Source: Defluviicoccus sp.
Lineage (GTDB): Bacteria; Pseudomonadota; Alphaproteobacteria; MPNO01
Reading direction: 5' to 3'
DNA length: 64,000 bases
Assembly: GCA_028821395.1 (NCBI GenBank)
Contig: JAPPGP010000209.1
Coordinates: forward strand, 1-64,000
Each line of letters starts with the position of its first letter. The first letter of the stretch is position 1. The translations under genes were made by a program, and so were the position numbers. The notes beneath the pieces are model-generated. The model made no database searches, was not told the origin of the DNA, and saw only the letters and a program-made list of their open reading frames with translations. Positions 18,789 through 28,243 of this stretch are shown one piece after another.

Positions 18789-20141
18789 CTAGGAAACGAG
18801 GCGAGCGACCCTGCGGCGCGCCGTCTCGGCGAGCGCAACCGGATCGACGGTAATCAAGCCGCCGTCGCGCACCACCGGGCGCCCTTCGACCAGCAGGTCG
18901 CGGACGGTAAACGGGCCGCACAGCACGAGGGCGGCGACCGGGTCCCAGGCGCCGGCGGCGCCGAGCCCCGATACGTCCCAGATTGCCAGATCGGCCCGCT
19001 TGCCGATTTCGATCGAGCCGATCTCGCCGGCCCGTCCCAGGATTTGCGCCCCGCCCAGGGTCGCGATCTCAAGGGCCTCGCGCGCGCCCATCGCATCCGC
19101 GCCGTGCCGCGCCCGCTGCATCAGCATTGCCTGGCGGGCTTCCGGCAGGAGACTCCCGGAATCGTTGCTGGCCGAGCCGTCGACCCCCAGCCCGACGGCG
19201 ATCCCGGAATCGCGCATCGCGCGCACCGGCGCGATCCCCGACCCCAGCCGGCAGTTGGAGGACGGACAATGCGCCACCCCGGTGCCGGTGCGGGCAAACA
19301 GCGCGATCTCGCTCGCATCGAGCTCGACGCAATGGGCGTGCCACACGTGATCGCCCAGCCAGCCGAGCGACTCGGCATAGTCGCCGGGCCGGCAGCCGAA
19401 GGTCTCGAGCGAGAAGGCGACGTCCTCGGCGTTCTCCGCCAGATGGGTGTGCAGCCGCACCCCCTTGTCCTCGGCCAGCAGGGCGGCATCGCGCATCAGC
19501 TCGCGCGACACGGAGAACGGGGAGCAGGGAGCGATGCCCACGCGCACCATCGCGCCGGGAGACGGATCGTCGAAGGCGTCGACCACCCGGATGCAGTCCT
19601 CGACGATGTCGGCTTCGCGCTCCACCAGGCGGTCGGGCGGCAGGCCGCCGGCGCTCTCGCCGACGCTCATCGCGCCGCGCGTCGGATGGAACCGCAACCC
19701 GATCGTGGCCGCGGCCTCGATGGTGTCCTCCAGCCGGACGCCGTCGGGAAAGAGGTAAAGGTGGTCGGCGCTCGTCCCGCAGCCCGACAGGGCGAGCTCG
19801 GCCAGGCCGAGCTGGGCGGAGACCACCATGTCCTCGGGCCGCATGCGCGCCCAGACCGGGTAGAGCGCCTCGAGCCAGGCGAACAGCAGCGCATCCTGGC
19901 ACTCGGGCACCGCACGCGTCAGCGTCTGGAACAAATGGTGGTGCGTGTTGACCAGCGCAGGCGTCACGACGCAGCCCGCGGCGTCGATCGTTTCCCAGCC
20001 GTCGGGGTCCCCGGGACCGGCGCCGAGGGCCACGATCCGTCCGTCCTCGACGAGGATATCCGCGCCCGCGAGCTCGGTGCGGTCGGAATCCATCGTGACC
20101 ACCGTCAAGGCGTCGCGGATCCGCCACTTTTCTACCGCCAA
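18789..20141 (-). CDS. 8-oxoguanine deaminase-like amidohydrolase (Atz/Trz family)
   Basis: A 450-residue metal-dependent hydrolase with the purine/triazine deaminase fold. NTHHHLFQTLTR supplies the HxH metal ligands, HTHLAEN and HAHCVELD further ligands, and GLGVDGSASNDSG the catalytic aspartate. These stretches match those I know from bacterial 8-oxoguanine deaminases that convert 8-oxoguanine to urate. Other deaminases of the superfamily remain possible. The start is a TTG at 20141 with GGGAGCGACGGG ahead. The gene lies 78 nt downstream of a lysR gene, which may regulate it. Confidence 0.85.
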   Translation of the reverse strand: MAVEKWRIRDALTVVTMDSDRTELAGADILVEDGRIVALGAGPGDPDGWETIDAAGCVVTPALVNTHHHLFQTLTRAVPECQDALLFAWLEALYPVWARMRPEDMVVSAQLGLAELALSGCGTSADHLYLFPDGVRLEDTIEAAATIGLRFHPTRGAMSVGESAGGLPPDRLVEREADIVEDCIRVVDAFDDPSPGAMVRVGIAPCSPFSVSRELMRDAALLAEDKGVRLHTHLAENAEDVAFSLETFGCRPGDYAESLGWLGDHVWHAHCVELDASEIALFARTGTGVAHCPSSNCRLGSGIAPVRAMRDSGIAVGLGVDGSASNDSGSLLPEARQAMLMQRARHGADAMGAREALEIATLGGAQILGRAGEIGSIEIGKRADLAIWDVSGLGAAGAWDPVAALVLCGPFTVRDLLVEGRPVVRDGGLITVDPVALAETARRRVARLVS

Positions 20142-20219
20142 CCCGTCGCTCCCGTCCGAACGGCTTCGTGGCCGGGAGTATCGTCCAAAACGGCGCAGAT
20201 TCCAGGGTGCCGGGCGTCG

Positions 20220-21131
20220 CTAAACGCAGTCTTCCAGGATAGCCAAGCAGCTGCGCGCGACCGGCCTGTTGCGCCCCCGTTCGGTCAGGTAGCCGCAATA
20301 CCGGCTGTGGAACTCGACGAAGTCGTCGGTCACCAGGGTCAGCGCTCCGCGCTCGAGATACGGATCGACGAAGTGCCGCCAGCCGAGCGCGATACCGCGG
20401 TCCGAGGCTGCGGTCTCCAGCACGTAGGCGTAGCTGTCGAAACCCATGTAGCGGGGTCCGGTGTCGGGCCGGCCCACGATCCGAAACCAGTCATCCCAGG
20501 ACACCGAGCCCGCAGTGCTGCGAATCTGCTGGAGAAAGGTCAAGTCTCCCCAAGAGCTGACCGGCCGCTCCAGGGTTGCCGCGTGGGTCGCGGCGTAGCC
20601 GGGCGAGCAGACCGGCGCCACCGCTTCCCCGAGAAGCACGACGTAATCCTGGTCTCCGGTACGGGGGTCCCAGGCCAGCACCAGATCGGCGATCGGATCG
20701 AGCGGGAGTTGGCGTGCGTCGTACTGGAAGGTGAGCACCCGTACCGTGACATTTTCGCCGAGCGCGCTCTGAAGCGCCTCGTATCGCGGCAGCAGGAAGA
20801 ACTGCGATGCATCGTGGGAGCAGGCGATCACCACCTGTTCCGCTTGCGGACCGCTGGAGGCATCGATGATCGCCGTGCGGATGATGCCGAGCCCGGTGAC
20901 CACGGCTTCGCAAAATCGCCGCCCCGCATCGGTCAAGACCACCCCCTTGCGGGAGCGTTCGAAGAGCTGCGTACCCAGCTGCTCTTCGAGACTTGCGATA
21001 TGGCGGCTGATCGCGGGCTGGGTCGCCCCGAGCTCCAAGGCCGCTCGTGAAAAACTCCCGTGACGCGCGGCGCATTCGAAAGCGGCCAACGCGCTCATCG
21101 ACGGAACCCGCTGAGACGATTGTCGAGCCAT
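20220..21131 (-). CDS. LysR-family transcriptional regulator (GcvA-like)
   Basis: A 303-residue LysR-type regulator. The N-terminal winged helix-turn-helix (about residues 12-70) contains SALAAFECAARHGSFSRAA and GATQPAISRHIASLEEQLG. The remainder is the two-lobed effector-binding domain. The pattern resembles GcvA-type members. It is on the same strand as the downstream deaminase gene and also close to the tartrate-dehydratase-like gene upstream. The target could be either set. The ATG at 21131 starts just before the conserved VPSMSALAAFE. Confidence 0.92.
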   Translation of the reverse strand: MARQSSQRVPSMSALAAFECAARHGSFSRAALELGATQPAISRHIASLEEQLGTQLFERSRKGVVLTDAGRRFCEAVVTGLGIIRTAIIDASSGPQAEQVVIACSHDASQFFLLPRYEALQSALGENVTVRVLTFQYDARQLPLDPIADLVLAWDPRTGDQDYVVLLGEAVAPVCSPGYAATHAATLERPVSSWGDLTFLQQIRSTAGSVSWDDWFRIVGRPDTGPRYMGFDSYAYVLETAASDRGIALGWRHFVDPYLERGALTLVTDDFVEFHSRYCGYLTERGRNRPVARSCLAILEDCV

Positions 21132-21397
21132 GGGGCATCAAATACATGCATAACCAGATCGTTACAACCGAGACGATAAACTTTGAAGAAGTGGTTAGAA
21201 TATTACTTTATCCTACAAATATATGCCTTTTGGTTATATTCATGAATGCGTGACCCGTCACTCTTCCGGGCAATGTCCGTGCCTGGCGGACGGGCCCCGG
21301 CCGGCGTGGCGTTTACCGGGCATGCCGAGGCGCGGGTCCGCAGAGGATCGGACGCCGCCGCAGCCGGGCCTGGGACTTCAATGCAATCCGCCCGCCC
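21132..21397. other. Non-coding, AT-rich region upstream of lysR with a 10-bp palindrome
   Basis: This 266-nt gap between the lysR start and the stop of the tartrate-dehydratase-like gene contains a strikingly AT-rich stretch (about 21140-21250) compared with its surroundings. It includes the perfect palindrome ATTCATGAAT at 21238-21247. It probably holds the lysR promoter and autoregulatory operator. No convincing gene or terminator was seen. Confidence 0.4.
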
Positions 21398-22543
21398 TCA
21401 TCCCGTGAGGTCGGCGAACAGCGCGGCAAAGCGCGGGTCGCGTTCGAAACCGACGCCGGGGGCATCGCCGGGCCGGGCATAGCCGTCCGAGACTTCGAGG
21501 CCGGGCGGAAACGTGCCGAGCGGTGCCGCCTCGTGGCCGCCCAGACCGAGCCCCGCGGCGACGTGGAAAGCGAGCAGATGCCCGGCATGCGGCAGGCATT
21601 GTCGGCGTGGCCAGCCATGCGCCTCGACGATATCGAGGATGCGCAGATATTCGACGATGCCATAGCTCAGCGAGATGTCCATCTGCAGCAGGTCGCGGTC
21701 GGGACGGAGTCCGCCATAGCGCAGGAGATTGAGCGTGTCCGCCGCCGAGAACAGGTTCTCGCCGGTGGCGAGCGGTAGCGGTGCGGCTTCGGCGAGCGCG
21801 CTCAGGGCTTCGAAGTCCAGCGGATCGACCGGTTCCTCGATCCACGCCAGATCGCGGCCGGCCACCTCGGAGATGAAGGTCGACGCCTCGGATCGACTCA
21901 ACGCGCCGTTGCAATCGACCGCGAGGGTGCCGCCCGCGCCCAAATTGTCGAGAGCGGCGTCGATCCGGCGGAGATCTTCCCGAACGGGCGCGCCGCCGGC
22001 CTTGATCTTGACCGTGCGGAACCCGAGATCGACGCACGCGCGCACCTCGCCCGCGAGCCGCGCGAGGTCGTTCCCCTCATGGTAGTGGCCGGCGCTCGCA
22101 TAGACCGGCACGCGGTCTTCCCCGACGCCGTCCCCGAAACGTTCGGCAAGCAGCCGCCAGAGCGGCTTGTCCTCGAGCTTGGCCGCGAGATCCCAGCAGG
22201 CCGCGTCGATCAGCCCGACCGCGCCGGATCGTTCGCCGTGCCCGCCGGGTTTCTCGTCCCGCATGGCGATTTCCCAGATCCGGAACGGATCGGGACCCCG
22301 CTCGCCGGCATAGTCTTCCGGGTCGGCCGCCAGCACCCGCGGAACAAAGCGTTCGCGCAGCAGACCTCCGTGGCCGTAACGCCCGACCGAGTCGAAGGCC
22401 AGCCCGATCGCGGGCTTGCCGCCGCGGGACTCGTCGGAGATCATCGCCAGCGCGCTCGCGGTCATCCCGCGGAAGCCGATGCTGGCGTTGCGCACGCCCG
22501 ATGACAGCGCGACGGTCTTTTCCCGTATGGCGACGATGCGCAT
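21398..22543 (-). CDS. Enolase-superfamily acid-sugar dehydratase, D-tartrate dehydratase-like
   Basis: A 381-residue mandelate racemase/muconate lactonizing enzyme-type barrel. Catalytic K179-x-K181 (TVKIKAGG), metal ligands D210 (DCNG), E236 (EEP) and E262 (GEN), and H319 (LPHAGHL) are visible. All sit three residues before the equivalents I recall in Bradyrhizobium D-tartrate dehydratase (K184, D213, E239, E265, H322), which supports that activity: D-tartrate to oxaloacetate. It needs Mg2+ and is cytosolic. It lies downstream of the tRNA-Arg gene on the same strand. Confidence 0.85.
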   Translation of the reverse strand: MRIVAIREKTVALSSGVRNASIGFRGMTASALAMISDESRGGKPAIGLAFDSVGRYGHGGLLRERFVPRVLAADPEDYAGERGPDPFRIWEIAMRDEKPGGHGERSGAVGLIDAACWDLAAKLEDKPLWRLLAERFGDGVGEDRVPVYASAGHYHEGNDLARLAGEVRACVDLGFRTVKIKAGGAPVREDLRRIDAALDNLGAGGTLAVDCNGALSRSEASTFISEVAGRDLAWIEEPVDPLDFEALSALAEAAPLPLATGENLFSAADTLNLLRYGGLRPDRDLLQMDISLSYGIVEYLRILDIVEAHGWPRRQCLPHAGHLLAFHVAAGLGLGGHEAAPLGTFPPGLEVSDGYARPGDAPGVGFERDPRFAALFADLTG

Positions 22544-22621
22544 GCCCGCATTGCCCCGGATCTGGCTGGCGTCGCCTCATCGTGCGGCGCAGCGCGGGGC
22601 CCGGCAACCCGTCGAGGGGAC

Positions 22622-22698
22622 TGGCGCGCCCGGGAAGATTCGAACTCCCAACCTCCTGATCCGTAGTCAGGTGCTCTATCCAGTTGAGCTACGGGCGC
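22622..22698 (-). tRNA. tRNA-Arg (anticodon ACG)
   Basis: Full cloverleaf on the minus strand. The acceptor stem is GCGCCCG (22698-22692) pairing with CGGGCGC, then a G discriminator and an encoded CCA (22624-22622). The D arm is GCTCAACTGGATAGAGC. The anticodon stem CCTGA/TCAGG encloses CTACGGA with anticodon ACG. The T arm is GGGAG-TTCGAAT-CTTCC. The A34 is presumably deaminated to inosine by TadA to read CGN codons. Confidence 0.97.
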
Positions 22699-22750
22699 AT
22701 GAGGCCGCCGATATACCGTCTGTGGGGTGGCGTGGCAACGGCTATTCGGG

Positions 22751-23425
22751 CTACTCGGCCGCTTCCGCCTTGGGCTCGCCGGCCATGCCGCGGCGCAGAT
22801 GCTCCGCGTCGGGTCCACCCGGCACCATCGCGAAGACGCTGTCGACGGCGGTGTAGTCGTGATAGCCGAGCCGCGCCAGCGGGCGCAGCCGGGCGATGTC
22901 GAGCTTGCCGTCGGCGGTCAGCGCATCGTCGGCGATGTGCACGCCGATCACCCGCCCGACCACCACGTATGAGGTGTTCTCGACCGTGCGCCCAGGCAGC
23001 ACCATGGTGGCGTGGTAGAGGCATTCGAGATGGACCGGCGAGGCCGCGACCCTGGGCGGCTTCACCAGCCTCGAGGGCGCGGGCTCCAGCCCCGCGAGCG
23101 CCATCTCGTCGACATCCGCATCGACGAACTGGGCCGTCGTGTTGACCGCCTCGCGCAGCGCCCAGGTCGCCATGCTGCACACGAACTCGCCGGTCTGCAT
23201 GGCGTTGCGCGCGCTGTCCTTGGGATCCCCGCCCGGTTTCGGGCTGGCCGAGAACATTACATAGGGCGGATCGTAACCCAGATTGTTGAACTGGCTGTAG
23301 GGCGCGAGATTGGGCACCCCGTGGGGGTCGAGAGTGGAGACCCAACCGATCGGACGTGGCACGACGATCGACTTGTAGGGGTTGAAGGGCAGGCCGTGAT
23401 CAGTCTTCCCAGGCTCGTAGAACAT
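22751..23425 (-). CDS. Flavin reductase family (FMN-binding split-barrel) protein
   Basis: A 224-residue FMN-binding split-barrel oxidoreductase of the flavin reductase-like/DIM6 type. Conserved features are YKSIVVPRPIGWVST near the start, APYSQFNNLGYDPPYVMFS, and ECLYHATMVLPG. The ATG at 23425 is preceded by GGAGAGA; an open extension to 23542 has no support. Such proteins supply reduced flavin to monooxygenases or act on small aromatic substrates. It is a single gene on the minus strand upstream of tRNA-Arg. Confidence 0.88.
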   Translation of the reverse strand: MFYEPGKTDHGLPFNPYKSIVVPRPIGWVSTLDPHGVPNLAPYSQFNNLGYDPPYVMFSASPKPGGDPKDSARNAMQTGEFVCSMATWALREAVNTTAQFVDADVDEMALAGLEPAPSRLVKPPRVAASPVHLECLYHATMVLPGRTVENTSYVVVGRVIGVHIADDALTADGKLDIARLRPLARLGYHDYTAVDSVFAMVPGGPDAEHLRRGMAGEPKAEAAE

Positions 23426-23856
23426 GGCGGCATCTCTCCGCGTTCGCCGACCGCCATTCTTCCACATCGCGGCATCCGCGGACAGCAGAGGGGAGGCAGC
23501 GAACCGGGTGAACGATCTCCACCCGTCTGCTACTCTGGGCACCGGCGCGGGCCGGAAGCTTGCGCTCGATCTTTCCCCGGGGCGGTACAGTCCGGTCCCG
23601 GTCCCAGGGAACCTCCAGCCCGAGATCGGTGAAGCGCAGGCGGCCCGCGCCGGCTCGGCTGGACGGCGACGCGCGGCATCAATCCATGGTCACGACTGCT
23701 ATTTGGAGTTGTGTTTCGGGTAGTTCATACAGTGCGGAGAAAATAAATCCAAGAGAGCAATTTAATTATTTTATGCACGCCCAGATGGCAGGCACGGCCT
23801 GACCGCAACGGGCGGGCGTTCCTCGGAAGGCTGTCAAGGGCTTCGGACGGACGCTG
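23426..23856. other. 431-nt gap with no recognisable gene
   Basis: Between the flavin reductase start and the panC stop. A short open frame at 23424-23723 has no recognisable domain. An AT-rich stretch at about 23700-23780 stands out from the GC-rich surroundings. It presumably holds the flavin reductase promoter; nothing else was identified. Confidence 0.5.
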
Positions 23857-24744
23857 TCAGCCCCGCGGCGACTCCCCCGACCCCCGGGGCGGCACCGCGA
23901 CGTTGTCGATCAACCGGGCCTTGCCGAGCCAGGCGGCGGCGAGCGCCCGCGCCTCCTGCCGGATCGGCGGGTCCGCCGGCCGCAGCGTCTCGCGGTCGGC
24001 CACGGCGACATAGTCGACGCGCTGGAAGCCGGCGGCGAGGATGCTGCGCCGGGCCTCCCCGATCGCCTGGGCGAGATCGACGCCGGGGGCGACCGCACGT
24101 TCGGCCAGCGCGAGAAGCGCGCGGTGAAGCGCCGGCGCCGCTGCGCGCTCTTCCGCGCTCAGATAGACGTTGCGCGAAGACAGTGCGAGGCCATCCGCCT
24201 CCCGCACCGTGGGCACGCCGTGGACCGCGACGCCGAGATCGAGGTCCCGGGCAAGCCGGCGGACGACCTGGAGCTGCTGGAAGTCCTTCTCGCCGAACCA
24301 GGCGGCGTCGGGCCGCACCATGTTGAACAGCTTGGCGACCACCGTGGCGACGCCCTCGAAATGGCCCGGCCTGAAGGCGCCGCACAACCCTTCGCTCAGC
24401 TCGCCGACGGAGACCGCGGTCGAAAAGCCCGCGGGATAGACGGCCTCTCCGGGGGGGGCGAACAGGACGTCTCCGCCGGCCGACGCGATCAGCTCGGCAT
24501 CCCTGGCCTGGTCGCGCGGATAGGCGGCGTAATCCTCGCCCGGCACGAACTGCCTGGGATTGACGAACAGGCTGGCGACCACCCGGTCGGCTGCCTCCGC
24601 CGCTTCCCTGACCAGCGCCAGATGGCCGTCATGGACGGCGCCCATCGTCGGCACCAGCCCGACCGAAAGCCCGTCGGCGCGCCAGCCGGCGACCCGGCGC
24701 CGGACGTCTTCGGTCGCGTGCAGGATCTCGAGGCCCGGGGGCAC
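23857..24744 (-). CDS. panC: Pantothenate synthetase (pantoate-beta-alanine ligase)
   Basis: A 295-residue enzyme joining pantoate and beta-alanine with ATP, the last step of pantothenate synthesis. Motifs are PTMGAVHDGHLALV (HIGH-like nucleotide site), FGEKDFQQLQVV and SSRNVYLS. Start GTG 24744 gives MPPGLEILHATED; the frame stays open much further upstream but that part is antisense to panB. It lies 32 nt after panB in a panB-panC operon. Length and motifs match the family. Confidence 0.95.
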   Translation of the reverse strand: MPPGLEILHATEDVRRRVAGWRADGLSVGLVPTMGAVHDGHLALVREAAEAADRVVASLFVNPRQFVPGEDYAAYPRDQARDAELIASAGGDVLFAPPGEAVYPAGFSTAVSVGELSEGLCGAFRPGHFEGVATVVAKLFNMVRPDAAWFGEKDFQQLQVVRRLARDLDLGVAVHGVPTVREADGLALSSRNVYLSAEERAAAPALHRALLALAERAVAPGVDLAQAIGEARRSILAAGFQRVDYVAVADRETLRPADPPIRQEARALAAAWLGKARLIDNVAVPPRGSGESPRG

Positions 24745-24776
24745 GTCGTCCTCGTCGGTAAGGGCGCGCGGCGGGC

Positions 24777-25613
24777 TCAGGCGAGCTTGGCGCGCTTGGG
24801 CACGCCGAAGCAGTGTTCCGGTCCGGGGAAGCGGCGCGCCCGCACATCCTTGGCATAGGCCGCCACCGCCTCGCCGAGCGCCTCGCCGAGCTCGGCATAG
24901 CGACGGACGAAGCGCGGCGTGAACTCGGTGAACAGCCCGGCCATGTCCTCGGTGACCAGCACCTGCCCGTCGCAGCTCGGCGACGCGCCGATGCCGATGG
25001 TCGGCACCGGCACGCTCCCGGTGATCTCGCGCCCGACCGGTTCGATGACGCCTTCGACCACCATCGAGAAGGCCCCGGCCGCGGCGATCGCCCTGGCGTC
25101 CTCGACGATGACGCGCCCATCCGCCTCGCCGCGCCCCTGCACCCGGAACCCGCCATAGGCGTGGACCGATTGCGGCATCAGCCCGACATGGCCCATGACC
25201 GGAATCGAGCGCCTGACCAGGAACTCGACCGTCGGCGCCATCTCGACCCCGCCCTCCAGCTTGACCCCGGCACATCCGGTTTCGGCCATTACCCTGGCGG
25301 CGTTGCGATAGGCCTGGGCGGGCGATTCCTGGTAGCTGGCGAACGGCATGTCGACGATGACGCAGCCATGCTCGGAACCTCGGACGACCGCGGCACCGTG
25401 CGCGATCATCATGTCCAGCGTCACGCCGAGGGTGTCCTGGAGCCCGTAGATCACCATGCCGAGGGAATCGCCCACCAGCAGCACGTCGACATGGGGGTCG
25501 AGGATCTTCGCCTGCGGCGCGGTATAGGCGGTCAACACGACGATCGGCTCGGCGCCCTTGCGGGCGCGGAGCTCGGGCACGGTCACCCGCTGATCCCTGC
25601 TCGCCACGCTCAT
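24777..25613 (-). CDS. panB: 3-methyl-2-oxobutanoate hydroxymethyltransferase
   Basis: A 278-residue (beta/alpha)8 barrel that transfers a hydroxymethyl group from methylenetetrahydrofolate to ketoisovalerate, the first committed step to pantothenate. Motifs are [12 protein letters not shown], the metal-binding [16 protein letters not shown] and GHVGLMPQS, with a C-terminal [19 protein letters not shown] 25613 follows AAGAGGACGGG. An in-frame upstream start at 25649 is less likely. It is first in the operon with panC. Confidence 0.96.
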   Translation of the reverse strand: MSVASRDQRVTVPELRARKGAEPIVVLTAYTAPQAKILDPHVDVLLVGDSLGMVIYGLQDTLGVTLDMMIAHGAAVVRGSEHGCVIVDMPFASYQESPAQAYRNAARVMAETGCAGVKLEGGVEMAPTVEFLVRRSIPVMGHVGLMPQSVHAYGGFRVQGRGEADGRVIVEDARAIAAAGAFSMVVEGVIEPVGREITGSVPVPTIGIGASPSCDGQVLVTEDMAGLFTEFTPRFVRRYAELGEALGEAVAAYAKDVRARRFPGPEHCFGVPKRAKLA

Positions 25614-25760
25614 CCCGTCCTCTTGTGTCGCCCGCGCCGCCGCGTGCAATAACCGGCGGGCTGCGACGGGCTAGTTGTAGACCTTTTTTGGGCCGCGCGA
25701 AACGTTGTCGACGGACCGCCCGTTCCGCGGCGCTCCGGCAAATGCTTTATTGTCCCCGCC

Positions 25761-26972
25761 ATGGCAACGCTCGCGATCGACGATATCGGCGACCGGCCGG
25801 CGATCCGCTTGGTGCCCGGACGCCACAAGCGGATGCGGGCGGGCCATCCCTGGGCCTTTTCCAACGAGATCGCGATGTCCCGCGAGGCCAAGGCGCTGCC
25901 GCCGGGCGCGGTCGTCCGCCTTGAGGACAGCGCCGGCGGGCCGCTGGGGGCCGCCATGTTCAACCCGCGGCCGCTGATCAGCGCCCGGATTCTGTCGCGC
26001 GACCCGGACGCAGCGGTCGACCGGGACTTCCTCGCCGCCCGCCTCTCCCGGGCGCTGGCGCTCCGCGAACGGCTTTACGACACCCCCTATTACCGGCTCG
26101 CCTGGTCGGAGGCGGACGGGCTGCCCGGCCTGGTGCTGGATCGCTACGGCGACGCGGCGGCCGCACAGATCAACACCGCCGGCATGGACCGCCTCGCCGG
26201 GGCGCTGACCGAGGCGATATTCGAAGCGATCGGGCTGCGCTCCATCGTCTGGCGCAACGACACCGCGGCGCGCGGCCTCGAAGGCCTGCCGTCGGGCACG
26301 GCGCAGGCGGGTGCCCCGGTCGACGCACCGGTCGAGATCGCGGAGAACGGGGTGCGGTTCCTGGTCGATCTGGGCCAGGGCCAGAAGACCGGCTGGTTCT
26401 ACGACCACCGCGAGAACCGCGCCCGGGTGGCGGCGTTGGCGTGCGACGCGGACGTGCTCGATGCGTACAGCTATCTCGGCGGCTTCGGGCTCCAGGCCGC
26501 CGCGGCGGGCGCGCGTTCGGTGCTCTGTCTCGACCGGTCGGAGCCGGCGCTCGCGCTCGGCGCCGAGGCGGCGCGGCTGAACGGGCTTGCCGGCGCTTGC
26601 GCGTTTCAGCGCGGCGAGGTGTTCGCCACCCTGGAAGCGTTCGCCCGGGACGGGCGAAGCTTCGACGTCGTGGTCTGCGACCCGCCCGCCTTCGTCAAGT
26701 CGAAGAAGGACCTGGCCACCGGGCTCAAGGGCTACCGCAAGCTGATCCGCCTCGCCGCGGCGTGCCTGCGCCCGGGCGGGTTCCTGTTCGCGGCGTCCTG
26801 TTCGCACCATGTCGACGCGAGCCAGTTCGCCGAGGCGGTGCGCGGCGCGCTGCGCGGGATCGGGCGCAGCGGGCGGGTGCTGCATCGCGGCGGCGCCGGG
26901 CCGGATCACCCGGTCCACCCCTTCCTGCCCGAGAGCGCCTATCTGAAATCGGCTCTCCTGCAACTCGACTGA
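25761..26972 (+). CDS. rlmI: Class I rRNA (cytosine-C5) methyltransferase, RlmI-like
   Basis: A 403-residue SAM-dependent methyltransferase with an N-terminal PUA domain (about 15-85, including RMRAGHPWAFSNEI) and a C-terminal Rossmann methyltransferase domain. Motifs include QKTGWFYDHRENR, SAM-binding DAYSYLGGFGL, and VVCDPPAFVKSK. The layout matches RlmI (23S rRNA m5C1962). It is monocistronic or first before the tandem GST genes, which begin 13 nt later on the same strand. Confidence 0.9.
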   Translation: MATLAIDDIGDRPAIRLVPGRHKRMRAGHPWAFSNEIAMSREAKALPPGAVVRLEDSAGGPLGAAMFNPRPLISARILSRDPDAAVDRDFLAARLSRALALRERLYDTPYYRLAWSEADGLPGLVLDRYGDAAAAQINTAGMDRLAGALTEAIFEAIGLRSIVWRNDTAARGLEGLPSGTAQAGAPVDAPVEIAENGVRFLVDLGQGQKTGWFYDHRENRARVAALACDADVLDAYSYLGGFGLQAAAAGARSVLCLDRSEPALALGAEAARLNGLAGACAFQRGEVFATLEAFARDGRSFDVVVCDPPAFVKSKKDLATGLKGYRKLIRLAAACLRPGGFLFAASCSHHVDASQFAEAVRGALRGIGRSGRVLHRGGAGPDHPVHPFLPESAYLKSALLQLD

Positions 26973-26985
26973 CACGGAGGAAACC

Positions 26986-27609
26986 ATGCTCAGGATTCTC
27001 GGCCGCGCCACCTCGTCCAACGTCCAGAAAGTGGTCTGGCTGTGCGAGGAGGTGGGCCTTGCCTACGAACGCGAGGATATCGGCGGGCCGTTCGGCGGCA
27101 ACGACCAGCCGGACTACCTGGCGCTCAACCCCAATGGCAGGGTGCCGACGCTGATCGACGGCGATTTCGTGATCTGGGAATCGAACGCCTGCGTGCAGTA
27201 CCTCGCCTCCGGCCACGCCGCGGGCAGCTGGTATCCGGACGACCTCCAGGCCCGCGCCCGCGCCGTGCAGTGGATGGACTGGTCGCTGGGAACGCTCGCG
27301 CCGACCCATGTGCCGGCCTTCCAGGGGCTGATCCGCACGCCGCCTGAGAAGCGCGATCCCGACGCCATCGCACGCAGCCGCGATGCCTGGTCGAAGCTGA
27401 TGGCGATGCTGGACGCCCATCTCGCCGACCGGGCCTATATCGCGGGCGAGACGATCACCATGGGCGACATGCCGCCGGCGGTGATCGCCTTCCGCTGGTT
27501 CAACCTCGATTTCGAGCGCGAGGACTATCCCAACGCTCGGCGCTGGTTCGACGCCATCGCCGGGCGTCCCGCCTTCGCGCGGCACGTGGTCGATATCGGC
27601 CTCGCCTGA
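26986..27609 (+). CDS. Glutathione S-transferase (tandem copy 1)
   Basis: A 207-residue GST with MLRILGRATSSNVQKVVW at the N-terminus, where a serine of SSN occupies the glutathione-activating position. NPNGRVPTLIDGD is the cis-proline loop and ESNACVQYLA the gamma-glutamyl contact. The gene has GGAGGAAACC ahead of ATG. Its stop shares one base with the next GST start (TGATG), so they are coupled. The two proteins are clear paralogues sharing the IGG-FGGND and WMDW segments, arising by tandem duplication. The substrate is unknown. Confidence 0.92.
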   Translation: MLRILGRATSSNVQKVVWLCEEVGLAYEREDIGGPFGGNDQPDYLALNPNGRVPTLIDGDFVIWESNACVQYLASGHAAGSWYPDDLQARARAVQWMDWSLGTLAPTHVPAFQGLIRTPPEKRDPDAIARSRDAWSKLMAMLDAHLADRAYIAGETITMGDMPPAVIAFRWFNLDFEREDYPNARRWFDAIAGRPAFARHVVDIGLA

Positions 27610-28229
27610 TGCTCAGGATCCTCGGACGCGACACCTCGTCCAACGTGCAGAAGGTGCTGTGGGCGGCGGGCGAGCTCGGGCTCGATTTCGAACGCGAGGA
27701 TATCGGCGGGAAGTTCGGCGGCAACGACACGCCGGACTATCTGGCGCTCAACCCGAACGGCTACGTGCCGACCCTGATCGACGGCGACTATACGCTGTGG
27801 GAATCGAACTCGATCGTCCGCTACCTCGCCGCCACTCACGGGATGGGGACGCTGTGGCCCGCCGATGTGCGCATCAGGGGCAGCGCCGAACGCTGGATGG
27901 ACTGGCAGATCGCGACGCTGAGCCCGGCCATGGTGACGGTGTTCCGCGGCCTGATACGGACCCCGCCCGAAGAGCGCGACATGGCGGCGATCGCGGCCGC
28001 GCGCGACCGTACCGCCCGGCTGTTCGCCATGCTCGATGCGGCGCTCGCGGGATCGGACTTCGTCGCGGGACGGCACTTCACGATGGGCGACATCCCCGTC
28101 GGCATCGCCGCCTATCGCTGGTACCACCTGGACATCGAGCGCGAGGACTTCCGCAACCTGGAGCGCTGGTACCGCCGGCTCGCGGAACGCCCGGCCTACC
28201 GGGAGCACATCATGAAGCCGCTTGCCTGA
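27609..28229 (+). CDS. Glutathione S-transferase (tandem copy 2)
   Basis: A 206-residue paralogue of the preceding GST: MLRILGRDTSSNVQKVLW, DIGGKFGGNDTPDYLALNPN and the WYRRLAERPAYREH tail. It again lacks an N-terminal catalytic Cys and uses the SSN serine. ATG overlaps the previous stop by one base. The divergence between copies is moderate, so the duplication is old and the substrate ranges may differ. A DMT-family transporter gene follows 14 nt later. Confidence 0.92.
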   Translation: MLRILGRDTSSNVQKVLWAAGELGLDFEREDIGGKFGGNDTPDYLALNPNGYVPTLIDGDYTLWESNSIVRYLAATHGMGTLWPADVRIRGSAERWMDWQIATLSPAMVTVFRGLIRTPPEERDMAAIAAARDRTARLFAMLDAALAGSDFVAGRHFTMGDIPVGIAAYRWYHLDIEREDFRNLERWYRRLAERPAYREHIMKPLA

Positions 28230-28243
28230 GCCCGGCTCCGCCC

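Noticed and set aside
17841-21050. A 1069-codon open frame on the plus strand
   Set aside because: It is antisense to three well-supported genes (methyltransferase, deaminase, LysR) and has no domain; a compositional shadow.
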